Shown: positions 41,425-47,963 of the stretch, in pieces
Position numbering within the stretch: position 1 is the first letter of the stretch
How the letters are laid out: each line of letters starts with the position of its first letter
Source of the DNA: Eubacteriales bacterium
Lineage (GTDB): Bacteria; Bacillota; Clostridia; Lachnospirales; Lachnospiraceae
Length of the DNA: 47,963 nucleotides
Assembly: GCA_030527715.1 (NCBI GenBank)
Contig: JAUNAF010000006.1
Span: forward strand, 1 to 47,963
Direction: 5' to 3'
Made by a program: the position numbers and the translations under genes
Notes under the pieces: generated by a model
The model's input: the letters and a program-made list of their open reading frames with translations, nothing else
Told to the model about the DNA's origin: nothing
The model's database searches: none

Positions 41425-41901
41425 ATGAAAATTCCTGTTCTTTACCGCAGACGCCTGATTCCGGATGAGTGTGTTCTCCTCGATAAAGATGAGATTCTTT
41501 ACCGAGATGAGCATCTGCTGATCACACGCTGGAAAACGATCCGTCCGAAAAAAGAATTCAGCAGCGGGATCTCTGCCTTCTTCTGGGATAAGGGCCTTAA
41601 GGTCAGCCGTTTTTTTGACGCAGAACACCACCATGTCTGCTGGTACTGCGATATCATCACACACGAATACGATGCTGCGACCGACACCTATACGATGATC
41701 GATCTGCTCGCCGATGTCCTGCTCTACCCGGACGGTTCCGTCAGGGTGGTGGATCTCGATGAGCTTGCGGATGCGACAGAACAGGGACTGATCTCACAGG
41801 AACTCCTGCTGCTCTCTCTCCGCCGTCTGAATGACCTGCTCGCTCTGATCTATGACGGCCGCTTTCATGAACTTCAAAAATACATTGAGGATGCGGAATG
41901 A
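41425..41901 (+). CDS. DUF402 domain protein (possible nucleoside-phosphate hydrolase)
   Basis: 158 residues. The fold is suggested by the 'FWDKGLKVSRFFD' and 'WYCDIITHEYD' strands, the acidic cluster 'DLLADVLLYPDGSVRVVDLDELADATEQG' (key residues Asp of 'DLLADV', 'DG' and 'DLDEL') and the C-terminal helix. DUF402 proteins include nucleoside tri/diphosphate phosphatases such as Ntdp and FomD; here only the family is claimed. Strong AAAGGAGG site; transcribed divergently from proS. A hairpin overlaps its stop codon. Confidence 0.78.
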   Translation: MKIPVLYRRRLIPDECVLLDKDEILYRDEHLLITRWKTIRPKKEFSSGISAFFWDKGLKVSRFFDAEHHHVCWYCDIITHEYDAATDTYTMIDLLADVLLYPDGSVRVVDLDELADATEQGLISQELLLLSLRRLNDLLALIYDGRFHELQKYIEDAE

Positions 41902-41912
41902 TCCGCATCCTC
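41887..41912. terminator. Terminator overlapping the DUF402 stop codon
   Basis: GAGGATGCGGA (41887-41897) pairs perfectly with TCCGCATCCTC (41902-41912), loop ATGA, which contains the stop codon; six U follow on the plus strand. Confidence 0.88.
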
Positions 41913-41917
41913 ATTTT

Positions 41918-42400
41918 TTACAATACGATCTTTACTTCCCGTCCGCTCGACTGATATCTGCGAAATACGACTCCGGCTGATCTCATCATCCGCTTGGAGG
42001 CGATCACTGCCGGGGTTTCTGCATACTTGTCATCCCCGTAAACCACCTCACGAATACCTGCCTGTATGATCGCCTTCGCGCACTCATTGCACGGAAACAG
42101 CGATACATAGAGGATCGCATCATCCAGACTTCCTCCGCGATAATTGAGGATCGCATTCAGTTCACTGTGCGTAACATATAAATATTTGTTGTCTGTTCCT
42201 TCGTCTCTTCCCCACGGATACTCATCATCCGAGCAGCCGATCGGGAAGCCGTTGTATCCCATGGAGAGGATTTTGTTGTCTCTGCTGACGATACATGCAC
42301 CGACCTGGGAGTTCGGATCTTTGGATCGCATCGCTGTCAGCTGTGCCACCCCCATAAAATACTCATCCCAGGAGATATAATCATTTCTTTTTTTCTGCAT
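41918..42400 (-). CDS. comEB: Deoxycytidylate deaminase (ComEB)
   Basis: 160 residues. Converts dCMP to dUMP for dTTP synthesis. Zinc site: His78, Glu80 ('HSELNAI'), Cys104 and Cys107 ('PCNECAKAI'). 'WDEYFMGVAQLTAMRSKDP' and 'SQVGACIV' are typical of the family. AAAGGAG site; last gene of the tsaC-ywlE-rpiB-comEB run. Confidence 0.94.
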   Translation of the reverse strand: MQKKRNDYISWDEYFMGVAQLTAMRSKDPNSQVGACIVSRDNKILSMGYNGFPIGCSDDEYPWGRDEGTDNKYLYVTHSELNAILNYRGGSLDDAILYVSLFPCNECAKAIIQAGIREVVYGDDKYAETPAVIASKRMMRSAGVVFRRYQSSGREVKIVL

Positions 42401-42448
42401 ATCCTTCTCCTTTCCATTTTCAGACGATGTCAGTCGGGAATCTCTGCC

Positions 42449-42880
42449 TTACTGCTGCTCGATCAGGGCAATTCTGTTTTTGTGACGCTCTGCATTAGAG
42501 AATGGTGTGTCTAAGAAAGTATCTACGATCTTTAATGCAAGACCCGGTCCGACTACTCTTCCGCCAAGTGCCAGAATATTTGCATCATTGTGCTGTCTGG
42601 TTGCCTCTGCAGTGAAACAGTCTGTGCAGAGCGCTGCACGGATCCCGGGAACCTTATTTGCAGCAATGGAGATGCCGATGCCGGTGCCGCAGATCAGAAT
42701 TCCTCTGTCACAGCTTCCGCTCTTGATCGCACTCGTAACTTTACGTGCATAGATCGGATAATCCACAGCCTCCTCACTGTCGCATCCAAAATCCTGATAC
42801 TCCAGTCCTCTGTCCTGAAGATGCTTTAAAATCTCCTGCTTTAATACGTACCCACCATGGTCACATGCAATAGCTATCAT
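42449..42880 (-). CDS. rpiB: Ribose-5-phosphate isomerase B
   Basis: 143 residues from 42880, where the ATG overlaps the previous stop by ATGA and GGGAGGAG is placed correctly; a longer frame to 42943 lies within that gene. Active residues Asp8-His9 ('ACDHGG') and Cys65 ('CGTGIGISIAANK') are those of RpiB. It interconverts ribose and ribulose 5-phosphate; in this window it may link the nucleoside/pentose genes to the pentose phosphate pathway. Confidence 0.95.
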   Translation of the reverse strand: MIAIACDHGGYVLKQEILKHLQDRGLEYQDFGCDSEEAVDYPIYARKVTSAIKSGSCDRGILICGTGIGISIAANKVPGIRAALCTDCFTAEATRQHNDANILALGGRVVGPGLALKIVDTFLDTPFSNAERHKNRIALIEQQ

Positions 42881-43335
42881 TGGTTCTCCTCCCTCAGTAC
42901 CTTTGCTATCTCTTGTATAATTGCTTCTAATATATGAAAACACTTCCCGTATTCCGGCAAGTCCTTTCCGATAGGATCGTAGATATCACCGCTTCTTCCG
43001 ATATATTCCAGAAGTGTATAAAGATTTTTTGCCTGGGCAGGATAATCTTTGAGAAGTTTTTCCTTCTGCGCTTCCTCCATCGTAAGGATCAGTGTGCGGT
43101 CATCAAAATCATCTACAGTAAACGGTACTGCCATGTGCTCCTGAAGTTCCTGACCGTTCATACGCAGTACATCGGCAGCCTTCGGATTCACCGGTTCCGG
43201 AAAAAGAACGATCATCCCCTTGGAATCGATCAGAATATCTTCCAGAAGAACCAGCCGCTGCATGATTGCCTCTGCCATCGGTCCGCGGCAGGTATCGCTG
43301 TGACTCACAAATAATACTTTATCATATTTCTTCAT
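42877..43335 (-). CDS. YwlE-like low-molecular-weight phosphatase with Ser in place of the catalytic Cys
   Basis: 152 residues. The P-loop that should read V-C-x5-R ('FVCTGNTCRSPMA' in YwlE) is 'FVSHSDTCRGPMA', so the nucleophile is Ser11; the second Cys16, Arg17 and Thr15, which in YwlE selects phosphoarginine, are kept. The general-acid Asp-Pro is present as Asp120-Pro121 ('DIYDPIG'). The rest, including the C-terminal helix, looks intact. Position between tsaC and rpiB is that of ywlE in B. subtilis. It is therefore likely catalytically weak or a phospho-protein/substrate-binding pseudoenzyme; the codon AGT is clearly Ser in the sequence. Confidence 0.82.
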   Translation of the reverse strand: MKKYDKVLFVSHSDTCRGPMAEAIMQRLVLLEDILIDSKGMIVLFPEPVNPKAADVLRMNGQELQEHMAVPFTVDDFDDRTLILTMEEAQKEKLLKDYPAQAKNLYTLLEYIGRSGDIYDPIGKDLPEYGKCFHILEAIIQEIAKVLREENQ

Positions 43336-43344
43336 AGTATCTAC

Positions 43345-44391
43345 CTACACCTGCAGAACCTGATGTCCTGCTGCCTTCATGAGGCGGTTCATGATCGCCA
43401 TGCCGAGATCCGGCGTGTCAAAGGATTCTGAATAGATCCTGCTGACATTCTGCTCATCGAACTCCCGCAGTACCGCATAAAGATGTGCGGTAATACTCAC
43501 CTCATCTGTGCGGCTGCCCATGGACTGCACGATTCCCTGTGGATAACAGCTCATCGTCTCGTCTGATGCGATCACTCCGGGACAGCCTCCGTTATTCAGT
43601 TCCTCCTGCACCAGCTCGTTGATCTTTGCTGTCACAGCCTCCTGTGAACCTTCAACGATCGTCATATCTGCCTTTGGTGCATAATGCTTATATCTCATTC
43701 CTGGCGCCTTCGGACGCTCCTTTGAGTTTGCATCCATCAGTGTCGGGTCGACCGCCACCTCACCGATGACCTCCTCGAGCATCTTCTGATTGATATACCC
43801 CGGTCTTAAAATCATCGGTATCTCACCGGTCAGATCTACGATCGTGGACTCCACTCCGATACCGCAGGATCCGCCGTCCAGTATCATCTCAATTCTTCCA
43901 TCCATATCCTCCAGCACATGTGCCGCAGTCGTTGGGCTCGGTCTTCCGGAAAGATTGGCGCTCGGTGCTGCGATATAGCCTCCTCCGCAGCGAATCAGTT
44001 CCAGTGCGATCTCATTTTCCGGCATTCTCACTGCAACCGTATCCAGACCTCCTGTCGTGCCTTTCGGCACCTCAGCTGTCTTTTGAAAAATCATCGTGAG
44101 CGGTCCCGGCCAGAACTTCTCTGCTAGCTTTTTTGCCTTCGGTGAAACCACTGCTGCGATCCGGTCTAAAGACTCCATCGAAGCAATATGAACGATCAGC
44201 GGATTGTCTGACGGTCTGCCTTTTGCCTGATAGATCTTTGCTGACGCCTCTTCGTTTAAAGCGTCCGCTCCAAGACCATAGACAGTCTCTGTGGGAAATG
44301 CCACCAGTCCTCCGGCAAGTATGATCTCTCCGGCCTGTTTCATCCCCTCTTTTTCAATCCTGTCTTTCATATCTAATACAATTGTCTTCAT
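43345..44391 (-). CDS. tsaC: Threonylcarbamoyl-AMP synthase (Sua5/YwlC type)
   Basis: 348 residues from the ATG at 44391 with AAAGGA upstream. First step of tRNA t6A synthesis: threonine, bicarbonate and ATP to threonylcarbamoyl-AMP. 'AGGLVAFPTETVYGLGADA' and 'KGRPSDNPLIVHI' form the nucleotide site; residues from about 230 are the Sua5 C-terminal domain ('PGMRYKHYAP' linker), so it is the long Sua5 form. It starts the run with the ywlE-like gene, rpiB and comEB, the same order as ywlC-ywlE-ywlF in B. subtilis. Confidence 0.94.
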   Translation of the reverse strand: MKTIVLDMKDRIEKEGMKQAGEIILAGGLVAFPTETVYGLGADALNEEASAKIYQAKGRPSDNPLIVHIASMESLDRIAAVVSPKAKKLAEKFWPGPLTMIFQKTAEVPKGTTGGLDTVAVRMPENEIALELIRCGGGYIAAPSANLSGRPSPTTAAHVLEDMDGRIEMILDGGSCGIGVESTIVDLTGEIPMILRPGYINQKMLEEVIGEVAVDPTLMDANSKERPKAPGMRYKHYAPKADMTIVEGSQEAVTAKINELVQEELNNGGCPGVIASDETMSCYPQGIVQSMGSRTDEVSITAHLYAVLREFDEQNVSRIYSESFDTPDLGMAIMNRLMKAAGHQVLQV

Positions 44392-44454
44392 TGCAATCTC
44401 TGTCCTTTCCACCTGTTCATCATACCACAAGATACTGTTTCTGACAATAGAACG

Positions 44455-44488
44455 AGCCCCCGGAAAAGCTGATGCTTTTTCGGGGGCT
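44455..44488 (-). terminator. Hairpin after the GH18 gene
   Basis: AGCCCCCG (44455-44462) pairs with CGGGGGCT (44481-44488), with an inner AAAAGC/GCTTTT stem and a loop TGAT. The U tract is poor, so termination may be partial. Confidence 0.6.
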
Positions 44489-44504
44489 GAAGGTAATTCT
44501 CTTG

Positions 44505-46202
44505 TCAGCTTAAATATTCTTTGATAGTTTTCCAGATCGAATTTTTCTCGAAGCCAAGCTTCCAGGCAGCTCCTCCTGCCAGCTGATATTCCTTTACCAG
44601 AGACAGTTTTCTGGAAAGCGATTCCTCATCCTCCATCCAGATCTGATAGAGCGTACCGTCATCTCCGCTGAACTCTGCATAATTCTGTGCAGTCGTCTCA
44701 TCCCAGGAGGCCTTGACATCATTGTTCTCAAGCACCTGCTTTGCCGCAGACATCCCCATAGCCTCACTCGTTACAGAAGCGGTTCCATCCTCCTGTATCT
44801 TTGTGGACCACAGTCTGGTATAGAACGGCACTCCGCTGATGACCCTGGCAGCCGGCACATCCTGAAGTGTATTCTCGATACCCTGCTTTTCAAAGGAGAT
44901 ACTTGCCACAGATCCCGCTGTCTCTGAACCTGAGTAGTGTTCATCATATCCCATAACGATCACATAGTCACTGACAATGCCGAGTTCCTTACGATTATAG
45001 TGTGCCGTAAACGGCATCGGCACCGGAACATCCACGGAAAGCACCAGCTTGTTCTTGTGACATTTTACGGACATCTCACGCATGAACTGCACATAGCCCT
45101 CTGCTGCATCCTCGCTGATGCTCTCAAAGTCAATGTTGATACCGTCCAGACCGTTCTCCCTGGCGGAGGCGATCAGCTGATCCTCCACATTCCATCGGGA
45201 GTCCGTGTGATTCATCACTTCGGCAAAGCTGACCTCTGTGTTGAAATTGTCCACAAGGCCCCACACCTCCATGCCGGAGCTGTGCGCCACATTCACATAA
45301 TCCGAAAGTGCCAGGGAGCTGATGGTTCCCTTGTTATCCACGATCGAATACCAGGTCGGAGAGATGACATTCACTCCGTCCACATTCGCAATATCGGAAT
45401 TGATATTGTAATTGGACTCCATGCTGGTCGTCTGATGCCATACCAGACTGATCGTATCCTCTCTGTGGATTCCCTCATATACCGGTTCCTCAAAGTCTCT
45501 GCTGCGCGTCTCTGTACGTATATCTTTGAGTGCATTGCTGCGGATATAGCCTCTGTAGCCATCCGTAGTCATGACTTCCATCCAATCGTCCAGATCCTCA
45601 AGCACTGTCACAACTTCGTTTTTGGAAACCTCTCGCAGGATCGGACTTTTGATTCCGCCAAGCTGACGCACCTTCGCTTTTTTACGAACAGTGGCACAGC
45701 TGACCTCTCCCCAGGTTTTCGCAACTACGATACGCTCCGGATCATGGTACATCTCATAGTCGAGATTTGTGTACTTCTGAACGAAATCCAGTGCCACCCA
45801 GAGTTTCTCTCCCTCTGTCTTGACGATCTGATAGTTCAGCGACTGTTTTTTTCCTGACGCTGTATATTCCATACTTCCGGCAGGAATCTGAATAATATCA
45901 TCCGGCGTAGTGTAAAGCATCAGTTCTGCATCCGCATCCCAGTAGAAACGTGCATTTAACAGATCCTTCACTGCCGCATATTCTACATAGACCACCTCGT
46001 CCTCGATTTTTCCACGATAAGTGGTCACCTCTGTATCGACGATCAGAGCTGCCTGTTCTTCGCTGATTCCAAAATATTCCTCCCCGCTCATCACCTCCGA
46101 TGTCGGTGTATACTTTCTTACCAGAAATGTCAGTACGTAGACCAGGCCTACTACGAGCACTAAAAGGACGACAGCCGCAAGCGGCGTTGTCTTTTTTTTC
46201 AT
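44505..46202 (-). CDS. Membrane-anchored GH18 cell-wall hydrolase with SH3 domain
   Basis: 565 residues. Residues 8-28 are a membrane anchor; the rest is outside. Residues about 40-160 resemble a copper-amine-oxidase-N-like or stalk domain; about 165-227 a bacterial SH3 domain ('ATVRKKAKVRQLG', 'YIRSNALKDI'); 240-565 a family 18 glycosyl hydrolase barrel with the catalytic 'DGINIDFE' at 353-360 (acid Glu360, Asp358, with Asn356 instead of Asp as in YaaH/SleL-like enzymes). Such proteins cleave N-acetylglucosaminyl bonds in peptidoglycan or spore cortex. Single gene; the start has GGAGG. Confidence 0.88.
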   Translation of the reverse strand: MKKKTTPLAAVVLLVLVVGLVYVLTFLVRKYTPTSEVMSGEEYFGISEEQAALIVDTEVTTYRGKIEDEVVYVEYAAVKDLLNARFYWDADAELMLYTTPDDIIQIPAGSMEYTASGKKQSLNYQIVKTEGEKLWVALDFVQKYTNLDYEMYHDPERIVVAKTWGEVSCATVRKKAKVRQLGGIKSPILREVSKNEVVTVLEDLDDWMEVMTTDGYRGYIRSNALKDIRTETRSRDFEEPVYEGIHREDTISLVWHQTTSMESNYNINSDIANVDGVNVISPTWYSIVDNKGTISSLALSDYVNVAHSSGMEVWGLVDNFNTEVSFAEVMNHTDSRWNVEDQLIASARENGLDGINIDFESISEDAAEGYVQFMREMSVKCHKNKLVLSVDVPVPMPFTAHYNRKELGIVSDYVIVMGYDEHYSGSETAGSVASISFEKQGIENTLQDVPAARVISGVPFYTRLWSTKIQEDGTASVTSEAMGMSAAKQVLENNDVKASWDETTAQNYAEFSGDDGTLYQIWMEDEESLSRKLSLVKEYQLAGGAAWKLGFEKNSIWKTIKEYLS

Positions 46203-46341
46203 GTCTCACTACCTCCAGCTTTCACTTAATAATATAAGAAAGTATAGCACAGTTTTTTTTCTTCACCTAATAGATTTCAATAAATTCAGAAAAAAATAAT
46301 ATTGCATAAGCATACGCCATTTGGGGGATTACGTCATCGAG

Positions 46342-46617
46342 TTATTTTTTTCTGATTCTGTCAAAACCTATACTGCAGATACGGTTTGCAGGGTCTGCCT
46401 GGTAGTCCCGCATATAATTGTTTTCTTCATGGACCATACGGGCAATTTTTTCTGAAGAGCTTGGTTTTCCGTTCAGCCAGAGAGAAATGCCTGCCTCCTG
46501 ATAATAGGAAAGCTCTTTATAAAGATCTGTATTTCTGACTTCCTCTCTGCTGTAACTGTTTCGTCTTTGTTTTTCTCTTTTTTCTACACTTACCACTCGC
46601 TTTCTTCCTTTTTGCAT
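46342..46617 (-). CDS. Small basic protein of unknown function
   Basis: 91 residues from the ATG at 46617, which follows AAGGAAAG; a longer frame to 46674 has no such site. No signal or membrane segment. The N-terminus is strongly basic ('MQKGRKRVVSVEKREKQRR') and the rest is polar, with 'YYQEAGISLWLNGKPSSSEK' and 'MVHEENNYMRDYQ'. It may bind nucleic acid, but no known motif was recognised. Its leader begins at a strong promoter about 220 bp upstream. Confidence 0.55.
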   Translation of the reverse strand: MQKGRKRVVSVEKREKQRRNSYSREEVRNTDLYKELSYYQEAGISLWLNGKPSSSEKIARMVHEENNYMRDYQADPANRICSIGFDRIRKK

Positions 46618-46842
46618 GAGACTTTCCTTGTCGGTGCATGTGATATATTTTCCCACACGAAAAAGAAGGTCCATCCAAAAACCTTTTTCAGAGAGGATCT
46701 GTTTACAATTGTTGATTAATGATACGATTATGAGAGCGTGTGAAGACCATCACACGTAAGAAAATAATGCAGAAGAACCTGCGAAATTATAATAATATCC
46801 TCCTTTCATATTTTTTGATACTATTATCCTCTCTTAGAGTTT

Positions 46843-46871
46843 ATTATATACAATATGAGTTTGCATTGCAA
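46843..46871 (-). promoter_or_regulatory. Promoter of the small basic protein gene
   Basis: TTGCAA (46871-46866), 17-bp spacer, TATAAT (46848-46843). Leader to the ATG at 46617 is about 220 nt. Confidence 0.65.
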
Positions 46872-46894
46872 GGATTATTTCTCCGAGTTTTTCC

Positions 46895-46923
46895 TTTACA
46901 TCCAGACGGATAATCGTTATTAT
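46895..46923 (+). promoter_or_regulatory. Promoter of mecA
   Basis: TTTACA (46895-46900), 17-bp spacer, TATTAT (46918-46923). Confidence 0.55.
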
Positions 46924-47085
46924 AAGAGGTAATTCCAGCTTTGCTTTAACTAAACGTATATGTTCTGCTGGCGCAAAGCACCACTAAATATGAACGTCCA
47001 ATGTCTGAGCATCTGTTCAAGCAAACTCGACATCTGCTCAACCGCTGTCCGGGACTTTCACAGTAAAAAAGGATGTGTTTTTAAT

Positions 47086-47838
47086 ATGAAGATAGAAAAA
47101 ATCAATGATCATCAGATTCGCTGCACTCTCACCCGTGAGGATCTGCGCAGCCGTGAGCTCAAGCTCAGTGAACTTGCCTACGGTTCTGAAAAAGCGAAAT
47201 CCCTCTTCCGCGAAATGATGCAGAAGGCGGCTCTTGAGGTAGGCTTTGAGGCGAATGACATTCCTCTGATGATCGAGGCGATCCCGCTCTCCGCAGAATC
47301 CCTCGTTCTGATCATTACCAAGGTAGAAGATCCTGAGGAACTCGACACTCGATTTGCAAAATTTGCTCCATCCGAACATTCCACAGAGGACTCTCCTCTG
47401 CTCTCTTCTCTGAAGATGGACGGTGCAGATGATATCTTAAGTCTTTTCCAGAAGATCCGTGACGCTCAGAAAGGTGCTGCCGCAGATGCGGAAACTGAGA
47501 TTTCTGCGGAATCTGATAAAACCGACTCCGATGCTCCGGCACCGGATGTTGCAAGGATCTACGCCTTTGACACTCTGGACGAAGTGATCCATGCTGCCAG
47601 GATTCTGTCCGGTGCATATCACGGAGACAATACTTTATACAAGCTGACAGAGGATTCCTCATTCCGGCTTCTTCTGCATGCATCCGATCACACTCCGGAG
47701 GAGTTCAACCGTATCTGCAACATGCTGTCTGAGTACGGCAGTGTCTGCAAATATTCCGCCGGGATCGCTGCCGGTCTTTCCGAGCACGCTCAGCTCATGA
47801 TCGTATCCGATGCAGTGCAGCGTCTTGCTTCACTCTGA
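47086..47838 (+). CDS. mecA: Adaptor protein MecA
   Basis: 250 residues from the ATG at 47086; an earlier frame start at 46960 gives an unrelated N-terminus and is rejected. 'MKIEKINDHQIRCTLTRED' and 'LFREMMQKAALEVGFE' are the N-terminal substrate-binding domain; the C-terminal part ('RIYAFDTLDEVIHAARIL', 'YKLTEDSSFRLLLHA') is the ClpC-binding domain. An acidic linker of about 50 residues joins them. MecA delivers proteins such as ComK to ClpCP. The terminator is not fully seen before the window end. Confidence 0.92.
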   Translation: MKIEKINDHQIRCTLTREDLRSRELKLSELAYGSEKAKSLFREMMQKAALEVGFEANDIPLMIEAIPLSAESLVLIITKVEDPEELDTRFAKFAPSEHSTEDSPLLSSLKMDGADDILSLFQKIRDAQKGAAADAETEISAESDKTDSDAPAPDVARIYAFDTLDEVIHAARILSGAYHGDNTLYKLTEDSSFRLLLHASDHTPEEFNRICNMLSEYGSVCKYSAGIAAGLSEHAQLMIVSDAVQRLASL

Positions 47839-47856
47839 TCATACATTTGTTTAGAA

Positions 47857-47906
47857 CGGTGCTCCTCGAATGCTTGTGCAAGCACAGCATTCTCACCGCT
47901 GCACGC
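47857..47906 (+). repeat. Dispersed quasi-palindromic repeat, copy 3
   Basis: About 50 bp matching the element at 23007-23063, directly after the mecA stop; the 5' eight bases differ. Core GAATGC/GCATTC and TGTGC/GCACA arms are both intact. Confidence 0.85.
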
Positions 47907-47910
47907 ACAA

Positions 47911-47963
47911 AAAAGGGGCTGTGAAATAAACACCCCATGAGAAAAGGCCATCTGGTCTCGCAT
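47911..47963. other. Window edge after mecA, unassigned
   Basis: Contains a GGGG…CCCC pairing around TGTGAAATAAACA that may be the mecA terminator. Nothing further can be assigned before the window ends. Confidence 0.3.

Larger units (their letters stand above)
46618..47085. other. 468-bp intergenic region with divergent promoters and a hairpin
   Basis: No confident gene seen. It contains the minus-strand promoter (46843-46871), the mecA promoter (46895-46923), a hairpin CGTGTGA/TCACACG (46737-46743/46750-46756) and a strong ribosome-site-like AAAGGAGGA (minus strand, about 46808-46798) that has no nearby ATG, GTG or TTG. Confidence 0.5.

Noticed and set aside
46760-46810. Leader peptide with an ATT start
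   Set aside because: A short frame follows the strong ribosome site, but ATT starts are very rare and nothing else supports it.
46960-47085. Longer N-terminus of MecA
   Set aside because: MecA begins with MKIEKI; the extension is unlike the family and the ribosome site fits the ATG at 47086.
47907-47963. Start of an insertion sequence at the window end
   Set aside because: The GGGG…CCCC sequence could be an IS end or a terminator; too little is visible to decide.

Overview
The window looks like a chromosome segment of a gut-type Lachnospiraceae (Clostridia) bacterium. The grounds are strong AGGAGG-type ribosome sites, Firmicutes gene orders (a tsaC/Sua5 - ywlE - rpiB - comEB run like the B. 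subtilis ywlC-ywlE-ywlF region, and mecA), a queuosine-precursor transporter of the QueT family, a short eukaryote/archaea-like prolyl-tRNA synthetase, and Tat-exported flavoproteins with covalent-FMN motifs. The genus was not determined. No rRNA, tRNA, CRISPR array, prophage or convincing insertion sequence was seen.

Layout. 1-2.5 kb: three tandem small exported proteins of the SipW/TasA/camelysin type (minus strand), the last cut by the window edge. 2.5-3.6 kb: queT (plus) behind a structured leader that may be a preQ1 riboswitch, followed by a degenerate array of hairpin repeats. 3.6-19.9 kb (minus): two exported flavin reductases, an aldo/keto reductase with ferredoxin-like clusters, a large exported protein of unknown function, a methyltransferase, a rhodanese-TtcA fusion, a Nudix-ketopantoate reductase fusion, a PfkB kinase, and the CstA transporter with two unknown genes. 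19.98-32.4 kb: a divergent sugar-catabolic locus. Minus strand: two divergent DhaK paralogues, DhaL, a class II aldolase, ribokinase, pyrimidine-nucleoside phosphorylase, DeoC. Plus strand: a DeoR/GlpR regulator, a ribose-type ABC importer and a PfkB kinase. 32.5-34.9 kb (minus): nucleoside salvage (cdd, deoB, a cytidylate-kinase-like protein). 35.1-39.7 kb (minus): a complete LivKHMGF branched-chain amino-acid type ABC importer. 39.8-47.8 kb: proS, a DUF402 protein, comEB-rpiB-ywlE-like-tsaC, a GH18 cell-wall hydrolase, a small unknown protein and mecA.

How it works together. The central locus can be read as uptake of a sugar or nucleoside-derived ligand, phosphorylation by PfkB and DhaK/DhaL-type kinases, cleavage by a class II aldolase, and a nucleoside/deoxyribose branch (pdp, rbsK, deoC, with deoB and cdd nearby). 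A near-identical 16-bp element, CGAAATWATTYGAAAG, occurs on both sides of the divergent promoter region and is the likely operator of the DeoR-type protein. Both DhaK paralogues have serine where classical DhaK has the histidine that binds dihydroxyacetone covalently, while DhaL keeps its metal/ATP aspartates, so the substrate is probably not ordinary dihydroxyacetone. This is my main candidate for an undescribed system.

Other points of interest are a 57-bp quasi-palindromic repeat present three times, a YwlE-like phosphatase whose nucleophilic cysteine is serine, and two ABC binding proteins without a lipobox cysteine. All functions are inferred from sequence reading alone; no database search was run.
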